The notes: a model not told the origin generated them from the sequence alone. A DNA stretch of 64,000 nucleotides from Companilactobacillus kimchii DSM 13961 = JCM 10707 (GCF_001435445.1 NZ_AZDH01000018.1:62001-126000); one strand, 5' to 3'; positions 17,395 to 27,224 are shown, counted from the first letter of the stretch. Made by a program: numbers and translations.

Positions 17395-18504
17395 TTACAA
17401 TCCGAAATCTATTAGGAAATAACCAATTGTTCCAATAATTATTAACATAGCAAAGTTGATAATTGTGAAATACATTAAGTACTTTCCTGGATTTTTCTTA
17501 AAGAAAAATCGATATTGTTTGAAAGCCAACAAGTTAGCCAATGAACCGACGACAGTACCAAGGCCACCAATATTCGTACCCAAGAAGATAGCATGGACGA
17601 ATTTGGAGAACTTGGAAACTAAGATTGTGGTTGGCACGTTACTAATGAATTGACTAGTAATGATTGAAGTTAAATATGTGCTTGTTCTTGTTTGCAAAAA
17701 TTGATGCAAATTATTAACAATTGCTGGCTCACGGTTGATATTACCAACGGCAATAAAGAAACACATGAAGATCAAGACAATCGAGTAATCAACCGATTCA
17801 AGAATATGAGGGTTGATAAAGATGACTAACAATATTGCGGCAATCAAAGAACCCCACATAGGAATTACTGAAAAAATTCCCAAAAAAATAATCACTGTGA
17901 CAGCGACCGTCAAAGTTAAACTTGGAATGTTTAATTCAACAGCAGGCAACTCGGTTAATTCGATTGGATCTTTGGCAAAGAAACGAGTTGAAAGAAAAAT
18001 TGCTAGGAAAGTGACAATCGTTATCGGTGTGGACATGATAAAGAATTGTTTAATTCCTAGGTTAAAATGTGTCAGCAGGAATAAATTATGAGTGTTACCA
18101 AATGGTGTAAACATACTACCAAGATTAGCGGCCATAGTAATAATTATAACCGGGAAAATTGGATTTACTTTGATATGCTTAGATAGTTGGTAAAATAAAG
18201 GAACTAAGGTTAAAATTGTAACATCATTAGTTAAGAACATAGCTCCAAAGAATGCTAAAGAGGCTAACATGAATATCATCTGACGTGTAGTTTTCGCTTT
18301 ATGCGTCATATACGCGGCATAATATTTTAGAAAGTCCAAATAGTCATAAATTTGGATTATAATCATCATAGATAATAGTGAAGCAAGTGTCTTCCAATTA
18401 ATATCCATCAATTGTGGTGGACTAATAAAGATCGATGTTAGAATTGCTGCTGCCCCAGCTATCCATAGCACCTTATCTGAAAATACACGTTTTAATACAG
18501 CCAT
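17395..18504 (-). CDS. SLC13/ArsB-like anion permease
   Basis: This 369-residue membrane protein has about ten hydrophobic segments and belongs by pattern to the ion-transporter superfamily that includes SLC13, CitM and ArsB permeases. Two repeat-related loops are visible: NDVTILTLVPLFY with NLGSMFTPFGNTHNLFL in the first half, and SNVPTTILVSKF with GTNIGGLGTVVGSLANLLAF in the second. It is short compared with typical SLC13 carriers (about 450). The ATG follows GGGGAAAAC. It is a lone gene, and the substrate is unknown. Confidence 0.78.
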   Translation of the reverse strand: MAVLKRVFSDKVLWIAGAAAILTSIFISPPQLMDINWKTLASLLSMMIIIQIYDYLDFLKYYAAYMTHKAKTTRQMIFMLASLAFFGAMFLTNDVTILTLVPLFYQLSKHIKVNPIFPVIIITMAANLGSMFTPFGNTHNLFLLTHFNLGIKQFFIMSTPITIVTFLAIFLSTRFFAKDPIELTELPAVELNIPSLTLTVAVTVIIFLGIFSVIPMWGSLIAAILLVIFINPHILESVDYSIVLIFMCFFIAVGNINREPAIVNNLHQFLQTRTSTYLTSIITSQFISNVPTTILVSKFSKFVHAIFLGTNIGGLGTVVGSLANLLAFKQYRFFFKKNPGKYLMYFTIINFAMLIIIGTIGYFLIDFGL

Positions 18505-18694
18505 TTATGTTTTCCCCTACAAAAAAGAAGTACCCTATCTAGTATAAAGATAAAAGTAGAGTTAAAAAAGATAATTATGTAAAATTCGGCGAAATATTTT
18601 TGAAAAGTTAAATAATATAAAAATTATTCACATGAAAAGCATAATATATCATAACCTAAGTATACTAAATATCAATTATAAGGAGTGTTAATAT

Positions 18695-18847
18695 ATGCAA
18701 ATAATTTTATCAATCTTACTATTCATTGTGGGGATTGCTGTTATGGCAGTTTCTTTCAAGGCAAAAAAAGAAGTAGTTTATTATGCACTCCTTGCTGTTG
18801 GCCTGATTTTGTTCTTCGCCGGCATTCATGTTATCTTTCCAAAATAA
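18695..18847 (+). CDS. Small membrane protein, 50 residues
   Basis: The product starts MQIILSILLFIVGIAVMAV, continues with a short basic loop (FKAKKE) and then a second hydrophobic segment ending HVIFPK. AAGGAGTG lies eight bases before the ATG, which strongly supports translation. Two membrane helices with a positive loop are predicted. It is not part of a recognised family, and no partner is apparent other than a second tiny membrane protein 63 bases downstream. Confidence 0.7.
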   Translation: MQIILSILLFIVGIAVMAVSFKAKKEVVYYALLAVGLILFFAGIHVIFPK

Positions 18848-18910
18848 ATAATGCCAAGTGGACATGAGACTGATATAATCTAGTCGTATCAAATAGGGGA
18901 GGCAATTTCC

Positions 18911-19084
18911 ATGATACTAAAAAAGACAGCACTTCTGGTTTTAGTTTCAATTATGCTTAGTGTGATTGAAATGACCGTTGATCCAGCATTTATTTTGGGT
19001 AGAGTATCCTTAGTATTTTCGGGATCGTTGATGTTTTTACTATCATTGCTATTTGTTAGACGTTTGTGGAAGTATACAAACTAA
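18911..19084 (+). CDS. Small membrane protein, 57 residues
   Basis: The product starts MILKKTALLVLVSIMLSVIE and has a second hydrophobic segment (VSLVFSGSLMFLLSLLFV) ending in the basic tail RRLWKYTN. GGGGAGG lies nine bases before the ATG. The gene is followed at once by a strong terminator, which supports it as a real transcribed gene. It shares two-helix topology with the small protein upstream but no obvious sequence similarity. Confidence 0.7.
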   Translation: MILKKTALLVLVSIMLSVIEMTVDPAFILGRVSLVFSGSLMFLLSLLFVRRLWKYTN

Positions 19085-19092
19085 ATGAGGTC

Positions 19093-19136
19093 AAAAAAGG
19101 AATCATTTCCAAATGGATGGAAATGATTCCTTTTTT
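19093..19136. terminator. Strong bidirectional terminator
   Basis: The perfect stem AAAAGGAATCATTTCC/GGAAATGATTCCTTTT with an eight-base loop is flanked by A and T runs. It separates the small membrane gene (+) and the DyP gene (-). Confidence 0.92.
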
Positions 19137-19162
19137 GTTTCATAAATGTTTCACAGGGAACA

Positions 19163-20107
19163 CTAATAATCCCCGTCAGCAATTTTTTCTAAAGTAGTCT
19201 TAGATGGGATGAAGAATAAATTACCAGTGATCGGAGTACTGAAATCTAATAAACGGTCACTCTTAGTAAACATATTAGTTAACATACGATTAGTAATTGC
19301 AAAATCTTTGGAATAGCCAATGAAGTAGGTACCAGTTACATCTTTAGCTGGATCTGAGAATGGTACATTCATTCTGACAATCTTATGTTCGACGCCACCT
19401 TCTTCATCTTTAGAAACGACGTTGTGAGCATTAGGTAACTTTTCTTCATCAGTTAGTTCACGATCAGAGAATTTGTGACGACCAATAGCCTTTTCTTGAT
19501 CTTCAGTCTTTAACTTTTTCCAAGCATCCATATTGTGGATATATTTTTGAGCAAAAGCGTATGAACCGTTAACAAATTCAGAATCTTGTTCTTCATCAAT
19601 TAAAGTGTAATCCATTGATTCGATACCAGCAGGGTTTTCGGTTCCATCAATAAAACCAACAATCGAACGACCTTCCATATATCTAAAACCATGAGTTTCA
19701 TCTTCGACAGTTGTAATAGGACGTAAGATTTCCATGAATTGGTCCATTAATTCATAACATACGGCCATTTTTTTAGAGCGGATATGAATGAATAAATCAC
19801 CAGGTGTTGAAACAGCTGTATATTTAGGTCCTTTGATTTCTTTAAAGTTTTCTAATTCTTTTGGCTTTGGAGCATTTGGGAAAAGATAATCCCATGCATC
19901 TGATCCAAATCCCCAAGCAATATGTGCTTGAGCTTCGGGGTCACGAATTCGCATACTGTTGATAATTGAATTAGACATATCGGAGAATTCAGCAATAGCA
20001 TCACGGCTAGCCTCTAAATCGTCACGCTTCAACATCAATGTTGTAAAAATAACACTTTCCCCGGCGTCTTTGTACACGTCTTGGGCTTTTTTAATATCTA
20101 CAGTCAT
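19163..20107 (-). CDS. Dyp-type heme peroxidase
   Basis: A 314-residue dye-decolourising peroxidase. The signature GFIDGTENP carries the distal Asp of the GxxDG motif. The proximal heme His is probably in LPNAHNVVSKD, and the conserved RMNVPFSDP and GTYFIGYSKD blocks follow. No signal peptide or Tat motif is present, so it is cytoplasmic. GGAGG lies eight bases before the ATG. It probably removes peroxides or acts on heme-related substrates, a plausible aid in a catalase-poor lactic acid bacterium. It is divergent from the acylase gene at 20260 with 152 bases between. Confidence 0.92.
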   Translation of the reverse strand: MTVDIKKAQDVYKDAGESVIFTTLMLKRDDLEASRDAIAEFSDMSNSIINSMRIRDPEAQAHIAWGFGSDAWDYLFPNAPKPKELENFKEIKGPKYTAVSTPGDLFIHIRSKKMAVCYELMDQFMEILRPITTVEDETHGFRYMEGRSIVGFIDGTENPAGIESMDYTLIDEEQDSEFVNGSYAFAQKYIHNMDAWKKLKTEDQEKAIGRHKFSDRELTDEEKLPNAHNVVSKDEEGGVEHKIVRMNVPFSDPAKDVTGTYFIGYSKDFAITNRMLTNMFTKSDRLLDFSTPITGNLFFIPSKTTLEKIADGDY

Positions 20108-20259
20108 GAATCTACCTCCAGAAAATCTGTTTATACAGTCAGCTTATCATATTATTCAAAAAGTGGTTATTATTAAAATTCATAAAATAAAATTCTTGAT
20201 AATGTTAAAAATTAAGATAATAATAATTTTAATAAGGTCTTTGAAAGGAAGAACAATAT

Positions 20260-21249
20260 ATGTGTACTAGTCTCAGTCTTGAAGCTTTAGATGGCTCAAA
20301 ATTTTTAGCCAGAACAATGGATTTTGCCTTTGAATTAAATGGTCGTCCAACATTTTTACCGGAAAATTATCAATGGGTTTCTTCATATGATAAGAAGGAA
20401 TATAACAGTAAATACGCTGTCATGGGAACAGGTGCTAAGTATGGCGCTAATTACATGGTGGCTGATGGTTTCAATGAATACGGTTTGTCAGCCGCTGAAT
20501 TGTATTTTGCCAATGCTGCTAAATATGACAAAGAACCTGTTGAAGGTGAAATGAATCTGGTTGCTGAAGAATTTATCCTCTGGGCTTTGGGTAATAATAA
20601 ATCAATTGAAGATTTGAAAGAGAATCTCAAACAAGTTCATTTAATCGAATCAGATCGTGGTGTTATGAAACAGAATCAACCATTGCACTGGATTTTTAGT
20701 GACGCCACAGGTGCTACTTACATCCTTGAACCAGAAGGGAATGGTCTAATTCTTCAAGAAGATAAAGTTGGAGTTATGACTAATACACCAGACTACAATT
20801 GGCATAAGACTAACTTGGCTAATTATTTAGGCGCTCAAACAACTAACTTTTCTGCTAAGACATTTGGTGACCAAGAAGTTATTCCATTAGGTCAAAATGG
20901 TACTTTCAGATTGCCTGGTGGCTATACTGCTGTTGATAGATTTGTTAGAACAGCTTTCATGCGTCAAAATACGGAAACACCTAAGGACAGTCATCAAGCT
21001 GTTAATACCATCTTGCATATGCTTGATAGTGTAACAATTCCTCGTGGCGTTAATATCAAGGCCAATGGTGAATCAAGTTATACTCAATATCAAACAGCAT
21101 TAGACTTAACTAACAAGATCATGTACTTTGTTCCCTATGGTAATCGAAAGGTTTATGCTACTAAGATGACTGATGACTTGATTAAAAATCAAAAAGAACC
21201 AAAAGAATTTCCAGTTAACTTAGATCAAGAATTTGAAGTATTGAATTAG
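20260..21249 (+). CDS. Choloylglycine hydrolase family, penicillin V acylase-like
   Basis: This 329-residue Ntn-hydrolase of family C59 has the Cys2 nucleophile (MCTSLSLEA), Arg18 and Asp21 (LARTMDF), Asn175 (MTNTPDYNWH) and Arg near 227 (YTAVDRFVR). The MTNTPDYNWHKTNL block is closer to penicillin V acylases than to the TNNPTFDYQ of classic bile salt hydrolases, so linear amides or acyl-homoserine-lactone-like substrates are as likely as bile salts. The initiator Met must be removed. AAAGGAAGA precedes the ATG. It is a single gene with a strong terminator. Confidence 0.9.
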   Translation: MCTSLSLEALDGSKFLARTMDFAFELNGRPTFLPENYQWVSSYDKKEYNSKYAVMGTGAKYGANYMVADGFNEYGLSAAELYFANAAKYDKEPVEGEMNLVAEEFILWALGNNKSIEDLKENLKQVHLIESDRGVMKQNQPLHWIFSDATGATYILEPEGNGLILQEDKVGVMTNTPDYNWHKTNLANYLGAQTTNFSAKTFGDQEVIPLGQNGTFRLPGGYTAVDRFVRTAFMRQNTETPKDSHQAVNTILHMLDSVTIPRGVNIKANGESSYTQYQTALDLTNKIMYFVPYGNRKVYATKMTDDLIKNQKEPKEFPVNLDQEFEVLN

Positions 21250-21285
21250 TAGATAGATTATAAAGTTGAGAATATACTCCTAACT

Positions 21286-21339
21286 AAAAGAGTGTTCATA
21301 TCAATCGATATTATATTGATTGATATGAACACTCTTTTT
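21286..21339 (+). terminator. Strong Rho-independent terminator
   Basis: A stem of about 20 bp (AAAAGAGTGTTCATATCAAT and its complement) with a short loop and a T run follows the acylase gene. Confidence 0.92.
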
Positions 21340-21470
21340 ATTAATATTAACAATCATATTCTAGCAATATCGGAAAGTAAGAAAGAAAATAAGAGACCAA
21401 TATTTTTCTGGTATGTAAATGAAACTGATTATAAGGTATACTGAACCCGAAAGATAGTTACCATGTATAA

Positions 21471-21488
21471 AATTGGGCCGCTCCAATT
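21471..21488. promoter_or_regulatory. GntR operator 1, upstream of the regulator gene
   Basis: AATTGGGCCGCTCCAATT is an AATTGG-N6-CCAATT palindrome located 18 bases before the gntR start. The same palindrome with a different spacer lies upstream of phosphoketolase. Confidence 0.82.
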
Positions 21489-21506
21489 TATGAAACGAGG
21501 AAAATT

Positions 21507-22235
21507 ATGGCAGATTTAGTTTATCAAAAAATTATTACATCTTTAAAGAAGTCAATTGATGACGGTGAATACTCCGATATGCGCCTACCAGATGAACGTT
21601 CTCTTGCAGAAAGCTATAGCGTCAGTCGAAGTTCTATCAAACGTGCTTTAGGATTAATGGCTGATCAAGGAATTATTTTTAAAAAGCGTGGCTCTGGTAC
21701 TTTTGTTAATCCCTTATATTTGAAACAAGGTTCGTCGTTCAGCTATAGTGGTAAGAATTTGGGTATCACTGATAGTTTCAATGCAAACGGACAAAAGCCA
21801 GGGGTAAAGGTACTAAAATTCGATGTTGTTCATCCTGATAAGGACTTACAAGACAATTTGTTTTTAAAGCCAAGTGAATTTGTTTATTCATTCGAACGTT
21901 TACGTTTCCTAGACGATGTTCCATTCATGATCGAAACGGGTTATATCCCTATTAAATTAGCTCCTGAATTATCTGAGCAAATTGCTTCCGAATCTATCTT
22001 TAATTATGTAGAGTCTGAGTTGGGAAAAGAAGTTAATAAAACTTACTTAACAATTTCGGCGCAACCATCTGATGAAGAAGGGAAGGAATTGTTGAATTTA
22101 TCCGCTAATGAACCCGTGGGGCTCATGGAAGGTATTTTCTTCCTAGATGATGGAACTCCATTCGAATTCTCAACAATGAAGCTTCATTATAAATATTTTA
22201 AGTATGATTCATTTGTTGATCTAGGTAATAAGTAA
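21507..22235 (+). CDS. GntR family regulator (HutC/UTRA subfamily)
   Basis: A 242-residue regulator with an N-terminal winged helix (residues 1-70, LAESYSVSRSSIKRALGLMA then KKRGSGTFVNP) and a C-terminal UTRA ligand domain (about 90-235, with YSFERLRFLDDVPFMIETGY). It sits directly upstream of the phosphoketolase gene, and AATTGG-N6-CCAATT palindromes precede both genes, so it very likely controls itself and phosphoketolase. UTRA domains usually bind sugar phosphates or related metabolites; the effector here is unknown. ACGAGGA precedes the ATG. Confidence 0.9.
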   Translation: MADLVYQKIITSLKKSIDDGEYSDMRLPDERSLAESYSVSRSSIKRALGLMADQGIIFKKRGSGTFVNPLYLKQGSSFSYSGKNLGITDSFNANGQKPGVKVLKFDVVHPDKDLQDNLFLKPSEFVYSFERLRFLDDVPFMIETGYIPIKLAPELSEQIASESIFNYVESELGKEVNKTYLTISAQPSDEEGKELLNLSANEPVGLMEGIFFLDDGTPFEFSTMKLHYKYFKYDSFVDLGNK

Positions 22236-22246
22236 GCATTTTCAAT

Positions 22247-22264
22247 AATTGGGTCGAACCAATT
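22247..22264. promoter_or_regulatory. GntR operator 2, upstream of phosphoketolase
   Basis: AATTGGGTCGAACCAATT shares both half-sites with operator 1. It is followed by TTGACT and a TATGATTACATTGTAA region that probably contains the xpk promoter. Confidence 0.82.
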
Positions 22265-22335
22265 ATAAAAGTGGTTGACTTTTGTTCAAAAACTAGTTAT
22301 GATTACATTGTAAAAACTTAAGGAGTGTGCTGGTA

Positions 22336-24687
22336 ATGACTGATTACTCATCAAAAGAATATTTAAGTTTAGTTGATAAATATTGGCGTGCAGCCAACTA
22401 TGTTTCTGTTGGACAATTATATTTAAAAGATAATCCTTTATTAAGACGTGAATTAAAAGCTAGTGATGTTAAGGTTCATCCAATTGGACATTGGGGAACT
22501 ATTGCTGGTCAAAACTTTATTTATGCTCATTTGAACCGTGCTATTAACAAGTACGGACTAAAAATGTTTTATATTGAAGGCCCAGGCCATGGTGGGCAAG
22601 TTATGGTTTCCAACTCATATTTGGATGGAAGCTATACTGAAACTTATCCTGAAATCACAGAAGATACTAAGGGTATGCAAAAGCTCTTCAAGCAATTCTC
22701 ATTCCCAGGTGGTGTTGCATCTCATGCTGCTCCTGAGACACCAGGATCAATGCATGAAGGTGGAGAATTAGGTTATTCTCTATCACACGGTGTTGGTGCA
22801 ATTCTTGATAACCCTGACGAAATCGCTGCAGTAGTTATTGGTGATGGTGAATCTGAAACTGGCCCATTGGCTGCTTCATGGTTCTCAAATGTCTTCATTA
22901 ACCCTGTTGATGATGGTGCTGTTTTACCAATCTTGAATCTAAATGGTTTCAAGATTTCTAACCCAACAATCTTGTCACGTAAGAGTGATGAAGATCTAAC
23001 TAAGTACTTTGAAGGTATGGGTTGGGATCCAATGTTCGTTGAAGGAACAGATCCTCAAAAGATGCATCCAGAGATGGCTAAGACTGTTGATGCTGCTATC
23101 GAAAAGATCAAGAGCATCCAAGAAGAAGCTAGAAAACATCCAGCTTCAGAAGCTAAGATGCCTAAGTGGCCTGTTATCATCTTCCGTGCACCTAAGGGCT
23201 GGACTGGTCCAAAGACATGGGATGGCGAACCTATTGAAGGTTCATTCAGAGCTCACCAAATTCCAATTCCTGTTGACCAAAATGATATGCAACATGCAGA
23301 CAAATTGGTTGAATGGTTGGAATCATACAAACCAGATGAACTATTTGATGAAAATGGTACTTTGAAGTCAGACATCGCCGCTATTACTCCTAAGGGTCAA
23401 AGCAGAATGGCTATGAACCCAATCGTTAATGGTGGGGTTGATCCAAAACCTCTTAAACTACCAGACTACAAGAATTACGCTTTGAACTTTGACAAGCGTG
23501 GTGCAACAAATGCTCAAGATATGATTGAATTAGGTAAATACTTGAATGGCGTTATCAAGAATAACCCTGATAACTTCAGACTATTTGGACCTGATGAAAC
23601 AATGTCTAACCGTTTGTATGGTGCATTCGAAGCAAGTCCTCGTCAATGGATGGAACCTGTTCATGAACCTAACGATCAATACGAAGCACCAGCTGGTCGT
23701 ATTATTGATTCACAACTTTCAGAACATCAAGCTGAAGGATTTAATGAAGGTTATACTTTGACAGGTCGTCATGGTATGTTCGCAAGTTACGAAGCCTTCT
23801 TAAGAGTTGTCGACTCAATGTTGACACAACACTTCAAGTGGTTAAGAAAAGCTAACGAATTGAGTTGGAGAAATAAATATCCTTCACTAAACGTTATTGC
23901 TACATCAACTGCTTTCCAACAAGACCATAATGGTTACACTCACCAAGACCCAGGTATCATTACTCACTTGGCTGAAAAGAAACCAGAATACATCCGTGAA
24001 TACTTCCCAGCTGACACAAACTCATTGCTTGCTGTTATGCCTAAGATTTTGGATGATCAAGAAAAGATCAACTTATTGGTAACTTCAAAACAACCAAGAC
24101 CTCAATTCTACTCAATTGAGGAAGGTGAAGAGTTGGCTGATAAGGGACTGAAGGTTATTGACTGGGCATCAAATGACAACGGTGATCCTGATATCGTTAT
24201 CGCTTCTGCTGGTACAGAACCTAACCTTGAATCATTAGCTGCTATCAGTATTCTAAGAAAAGAAAAACCAGAAATTAAGATCAGATATGTCAACGTTGTT
24301 GATCTATTGAAGTTGAGATCACCAAGAGTAGACCCTCGTGGTTTAACTGATGAACAATTCAATTCAATCTTCACAGTTGACAAGCCAGTCTTGTTTGCCT
24401 TCCATGGTTTCGAAGACATCATTAAAGATATCTTCTTTGACCGTGCAAATCATAATCTATACGTTCATGGCTACCGTGAAAATGGTGATATCACGACACC
24501 ATTCGACATGCGTGTTGTTAATGAGATGGATAGATTCCACTTAGCTGAAGAAGCTGCTGTTGCTGTACAAGGCGACGGTGCTAGCGACTTTGCTGATGAA
24601 ATGGAAGCTATTGTTGATAAACACAACAAGTACATCCGTGAATACGGTGATGATTTACCAGAAGTACAAAACTGGACTTGGGAATAA
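22336..24687 (+). CDS. xpkA: Xylulose-5-phosphate/fructose-6-phosphate phosphoketolase
   Basis: This 783-residue thiamine-diphosphate enzyme splits xylulose 5-phosphate (and possibly fructose 6-phosphate) to acetyl phosphate plus a triose or tetrose phosphate, the key step of the phosphoketolase pathway. Family blocks are [71 protein letters not shown] and [16 protein letters not shown]. The ATG at 22336 follows AGGAG at ten bases; a GTG at 22327 overlaps poorly. Codon use is that of a highly expressed gene. It is controlled by the adjacent GntR regulator and has its own terminator. Confidence 0.97.
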   Translation: MTDYSSKEYLSLVDKYWRAANYVSVGQLYLKDNPLLRRELKASDVKVHPIGHWGTIAGQNFIYAHLNRAINKYGLKMFYIEGPGHGGQVMVSNSYLDGSYTETYPEITEDTKGMQKLFKQFSFPGGVASHAAPETPGSMHEGGELGYSLSHGVGAILDNPDEIAAVVIGDGESETGPLAASWFSNVFINPVDDGAVLPILNLNGFKISNPTILSRKSDEDLTKYFEGMGWDPMFVEGTDPQKMHPEMAKTVDAAIEKIKSIQEEARKHPASEAKMPKWPVIIFRAPKGWTGPKTWDGEPIEGSFRAHQIPIPVDQNDMQHADKLVEWLESYKPDELFDENGTLKSDIAAITPKGQSRMAMNPIVNGGVDPKPLKLPDYKNYALNFDKRGATNAQDMIELGKYLNGVIKNNPDNFRLFGPDETMSNRLYGAFEASPRQWMEPVHEPNDQYEAPAGRIIDSQLSEHQAEGFNEGYTLTGRHGMFASYEAFLRVVDSMLTQHFKWLRKANELSWRNKYPSLNVIATSTAFQQDHNGYTHQDPGIITHLAEKKPEYIREYFPADTNSLLAVMPKILDDQEKINLLVTSKQPRPQFYSIEEGEELADKGLKVIDWASNDNGDPDIVIASAGTEPNLESLAAISILRKEKPEIKIRYVNVVDLLKLRSPRVDPRGLTDEQFNSIFTVDKPVLFAFHGFEDIIKDIFFDRANHNLYVHGYRENGDITTPFDMRVVNEMDRFHLAEEAAVAVQGDGASDFADEMEAIVDKHNKYIREYGDDLPEVQNWTWE

Positions 24688-24717
24688 AATATTTAATTCT
24701 TGAGTATTAAGAAAAAT

Positions 24718-24762
24718 AGAACTAGGTAATCGTATTTTGATTGCCTAGTTCTATTTTTTTTT
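24718..24762 (+). terminator. Rho-independent terminator after phosphoketolase
   Basis: AGAACTAGG and ATC pair with GAT and CCTAGTTCT, followed by a long T run. Confidence 0.92.
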
Positions 24763-25134
24763 GAAGAATTATGAATGAAATTAAAAAAGCTATAAGTTAA
24801 TCATAATAAGTAAGTGTTCACTAATAATTAACAACTGTTTGTAAAGACCGTCACACCAACACTTATAGGATAAATAAATTTAAAAATAATTGAATAAGTT
24901 TAATTTTAATATTCGAAAGAAAATATCTTAGAAAACTTTGATTGTTTTCTGAAATCCTAGCTGGAGTAGAGGTCTAGCCTTAATTTTTTCTAAGATAATA
25001 ATATGGTTTATTAGAAAGAAAAGCAGAACTTTGAAAACGGCTGTAAGTACTGATTTAATGGGTTGTAAATCACTTTTTACCATGATACTATCATCTATGG
25101 AAAAAAGAGAAAGAACACTTAAGGGGTGGATATT
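24763..25134. other. 372-bp AT-rich intergenic region with a long-range stem
   Basis: No gene is seen. ATCTTAGAAAA (24925-24935) is perfectly complementary to TTTTCTAAGAT (24986-24996), enclosing a 50-base segment with CCTAGCTGGAGTAGAGGTCT. The rest is featureless AT-rich DNA that probably includes the promoter of the small membrane protein at 25135. Confidence 0.45.
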
Positions 25135-25320
25135 ATGACAACAAGAAACGTAAAATTCATGAAAGTTGCACTAATGGCGGTAGTGGCCATGTTATTAATG
25201 ATTTTATTCGTTTTACAAAGCCGATACTCCATTCCAGTTGCTGGTTTAGCACTAATTGCTTTAGCAGTATACTCAGAAGATAGAATTTCAAAACATCACA
25301 CATTCAAATATACTATTTAA
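25135..25320 (+). CDS. Small membrane protein, 61 residues
   Basis: The product starts MTTRNVKFMKVALMAVVAML and has two hydrophobic segments separated by LQSRYSIP, then a charged tail SEDRISKHHTFKYTI. AAGGGG lies eight bases before the ATG at 25135, which is preferred to the in-frame GTG at 25126 that overlaps the site. It is monocistronic with its own terminator and a long upstream region. The family is not recognised. Confidence 0.72.
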   Translation: MTTRNVKFMKVALMAVVAMLLMILFVLQSRYSIPVAGLALIALAVYSEDRISKHHTFKYTI

Positions 25321-25340
25321 TCAAATAGTACTAGTAAGTT

Positions 25341-25368
25341 AAGGAAGTCCAATGGGCTTCCTTTTTTG
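25341..25368 (+). terminator. Rho-independent terminator
   Basis: AAGGAAGTCC pairs with GGGCTTCCTT across three bases, followed by T residues. Confidence 0.88.
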
Positions 25369-25446
25369 TTGTCTTGAAAAAACTCACTATTGTATAAATT
25401 ATATGGTGCTATAATTACTTTAATTAAAAGAGGGGGCTGGAATGAT

Positions 25447-27135
25447 TTGAATAGGGGACATAAATTAAGTATTTTGATTAGTTCACTGGGGTTGTTTATG
25501 GCTCTGGGATTATTTGCCAATGGTACTGAAGTTCAAGCACAGTCTGATCCGACTAATTTGGATGATACGAATGTGACACTCAGCAGTATCAAGTATGCTG
25601 GTACCGATGGAACAAGTCAGTGGTATATTTCCAATGATGATGTTTTACATATCAAATCAGGAACCCTCGCTAGTGGTTCTTTGGGGAAAAGTTTGACAGT
25701 TGATGAAACTAAATATTCTAAAGTTAAATTTGCTGATGAAAAGCAGGATATAAAGAGAATCGTTTTTGATGGAAATGTTTATTTGCCACAAGATTCGTCT
25801 TGGCTTTTTACGGGTTTAGGAAATAATCTAGATGGAACTTCTGGTTTAATTGAAATTAAGAATGCTGATAGATTAAATACTAGCAATGTAAAAGATATGA
25901 GTCATATGTTTGATGGTTTGAGCAGTCTGAAATCAGTTGATGTTTCAACTTGGGATGTTTCTGGAGTTATGGATATGAGTTATATGTTCAATAACACAGG
26001 TTTATCAATAATTAACGTTACAAATTGGGATACCGGTAATGTCTTGGATATGAAAAATATGTTCAGTTCTAATCCTGAATTAGAATCTTTGAATGTTTCT
26101 AACTGGAATGTTATTAATGTAAAAAATATGTCAGCTATGTTTATGCGAACTGATCAATTAAAAATTTTGAATATTTCTAATTGGAATATCGTTAATGTCG
26201 AAAAAATGAATCATATGTTCAGTGGTGCCAAGGATTTAAAAGAATTAGATTTTAGTCATTGGGATAATAAGCGAGTTAAGACAACAGGCCTTTTATCAGG
26301 AACTAATTTGAAACGAATGGTTCTGTCACCTAATTTTTCACTTAAACATTCATATTTGGGGCAAGATCAAAATGGTAACGATACCTTACAGACATGGTTG
26401 ATTACCGATAAAAACGGCAATAAGCACGTTGTTAAGAGTAGGCAATTAATTAAAGCGAGGTACGTAGGAATTGCTAGCAGTGCTAAAAATTTAGCTGTAT
26501 TCGATGTTAATATTCCTAATAATCTCAATCAGCATTTGGTTAATAAGAATGTTAAAGGAACACTCAAAAACGGAACTGCGACCCTAACAATTAAAATTCC
26601 GCAAAAAAATGGTTATAAGGTTGATAAAAATTTAATTACATTCACGGTCAATGTGGCTAAATTACAGGCTACTAGGGGACGTTACATCGTTTCTTCACCG
26701 GAGAGAGTAACTTATAAGAAAAATGATTCAAAGGGCCAGGTAAGCTCTGTAAGCCATCTAGTGACGACATTGCCTGATAAAAAAATTGGAATTTATAATG
26801 ATGATGTTGAGAAGACGACTGATAAATTAGCTCCACAAACGAATTGGTTGAGTGATAAAAGCATGAAAGATGGTTCCACATATTATCGCGTGGCAACTAA
26901 TAAATGGGTTAAAGACGATGAAGTTTATGTTTATCAACCGCAGACATTTATTGTGCAAACAGGTAACCAAAATAATGAACTAGTCGATGCACAAGGACAG
27001 ACCGTACCTCAAAGAAATCTTTCCGCTCAAACAAATTGGCAAGTGGATCGTTTAGCGTATTTAGATGGAAAAACTTATTATCGAGTAGCAACAAATGAAT
27101 TTGTCCCTACAACAGATGTTACGATTGTAAAATAA
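25447..27135 (+). CDS. Secreted BspA-like leucine-rich repeat protein with SLAP-type C-terminus
   Basis: A secreted surface protein of about 562 residues. A TTG at 25447, ten bases behind GAGGGGG, gives a proper signal peptide (MNRGHKLSILISSLGLFMAL, cleavage near VQAQ-SD); the longest frame would put unlikely residues before it. Residues about 115-270 hold five or six DUF285/BspA repeats of the form NVxDMxxMFxxxxxLxxLNVSNW. The C-terminus has two related modules ending YYRVATNKWV and YYRVATNEFV, which match SLAP-type cell-wall-binding domains. A role in attachment or host contact is plausible. It stands alone with its own promoter-like TATAAT (25414-25419). Confidence 0.85.
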   Translation: MNRGHKLSILISSLGLFMALGLFANGTEVQAQSDPTNLDDTNVTLSSIKYAGTDGTSQWYISNDDVLHIKSGTLASGSLGKSLTVDETKYSKVKFADEKQDIKRIVFDGNVYLPQDSSWLFTGLGNNLDGTSGLIEIKNADRLNTSNVKDMSHMFDGLSSLKSVDVSTWDVSGVMDMSYMFNNTGLSIINVTNWDTGNVLDMKNMFSSNPELESLNVSNWNVINVKNMSAMFMRTDQLKILNISNWNIVNVEKMNHMFSGAKDLKELDFSHWDNKRVKTTGLLSGTNLKRMVLSPNFSLKHSYLGQDQNGNDTLQTWLITDKNGNKHVVKSRQLIKARYVGIASSAKNLAVFDVNIPNNLNQHLVNKNVKGTLKNGTATLTIKIPQKNGYKVDKNLITFTVNVAKLQATRGRYIVSSPERVTYKKNDSKGQVSSVSHLVTTLPDKKIGIYNDDVEKTTDKLAPQTNWLSDKSMKDGSTYYRVATNKWVKDDEVYVYQPQTFIVQTGNQNNELVDAQGQTVPQRNLSAQTNWQVDRLAYLDGKTYYRVATNEFVPTTDVTIVK

Positions 27136-27148
27136 ATTAGTGTTAAAC

Positions 27149-27195
27149 TGACGTCGTCCGCAAAATCTTCTGTAGACCACTGGAACGTGTTTTAT
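27149..27195 (+). repeat. Structured repeat R2, copy 1 (5' fragment)
   Basis: It contains the conserved leader GTCGTCCGCAAAATCT and the block CACTGGAACGTG of family R2 but has no matching 3' half, so it is a truncated copy. It lies just after the BspA-like gene. Confidence 0.6.
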
Positions 27196-27224
27196 TCTTT
27201 ATCTCAATCAGCTCAAAAAACAAA

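Noticed and set aside
18685-18867. 60-codon plus-strand frame
   Set aside because: It is out of frame with the well-supported 50-codon membrane protein at 18695, which has the ribosome binding site and a hydrophobic pattern.
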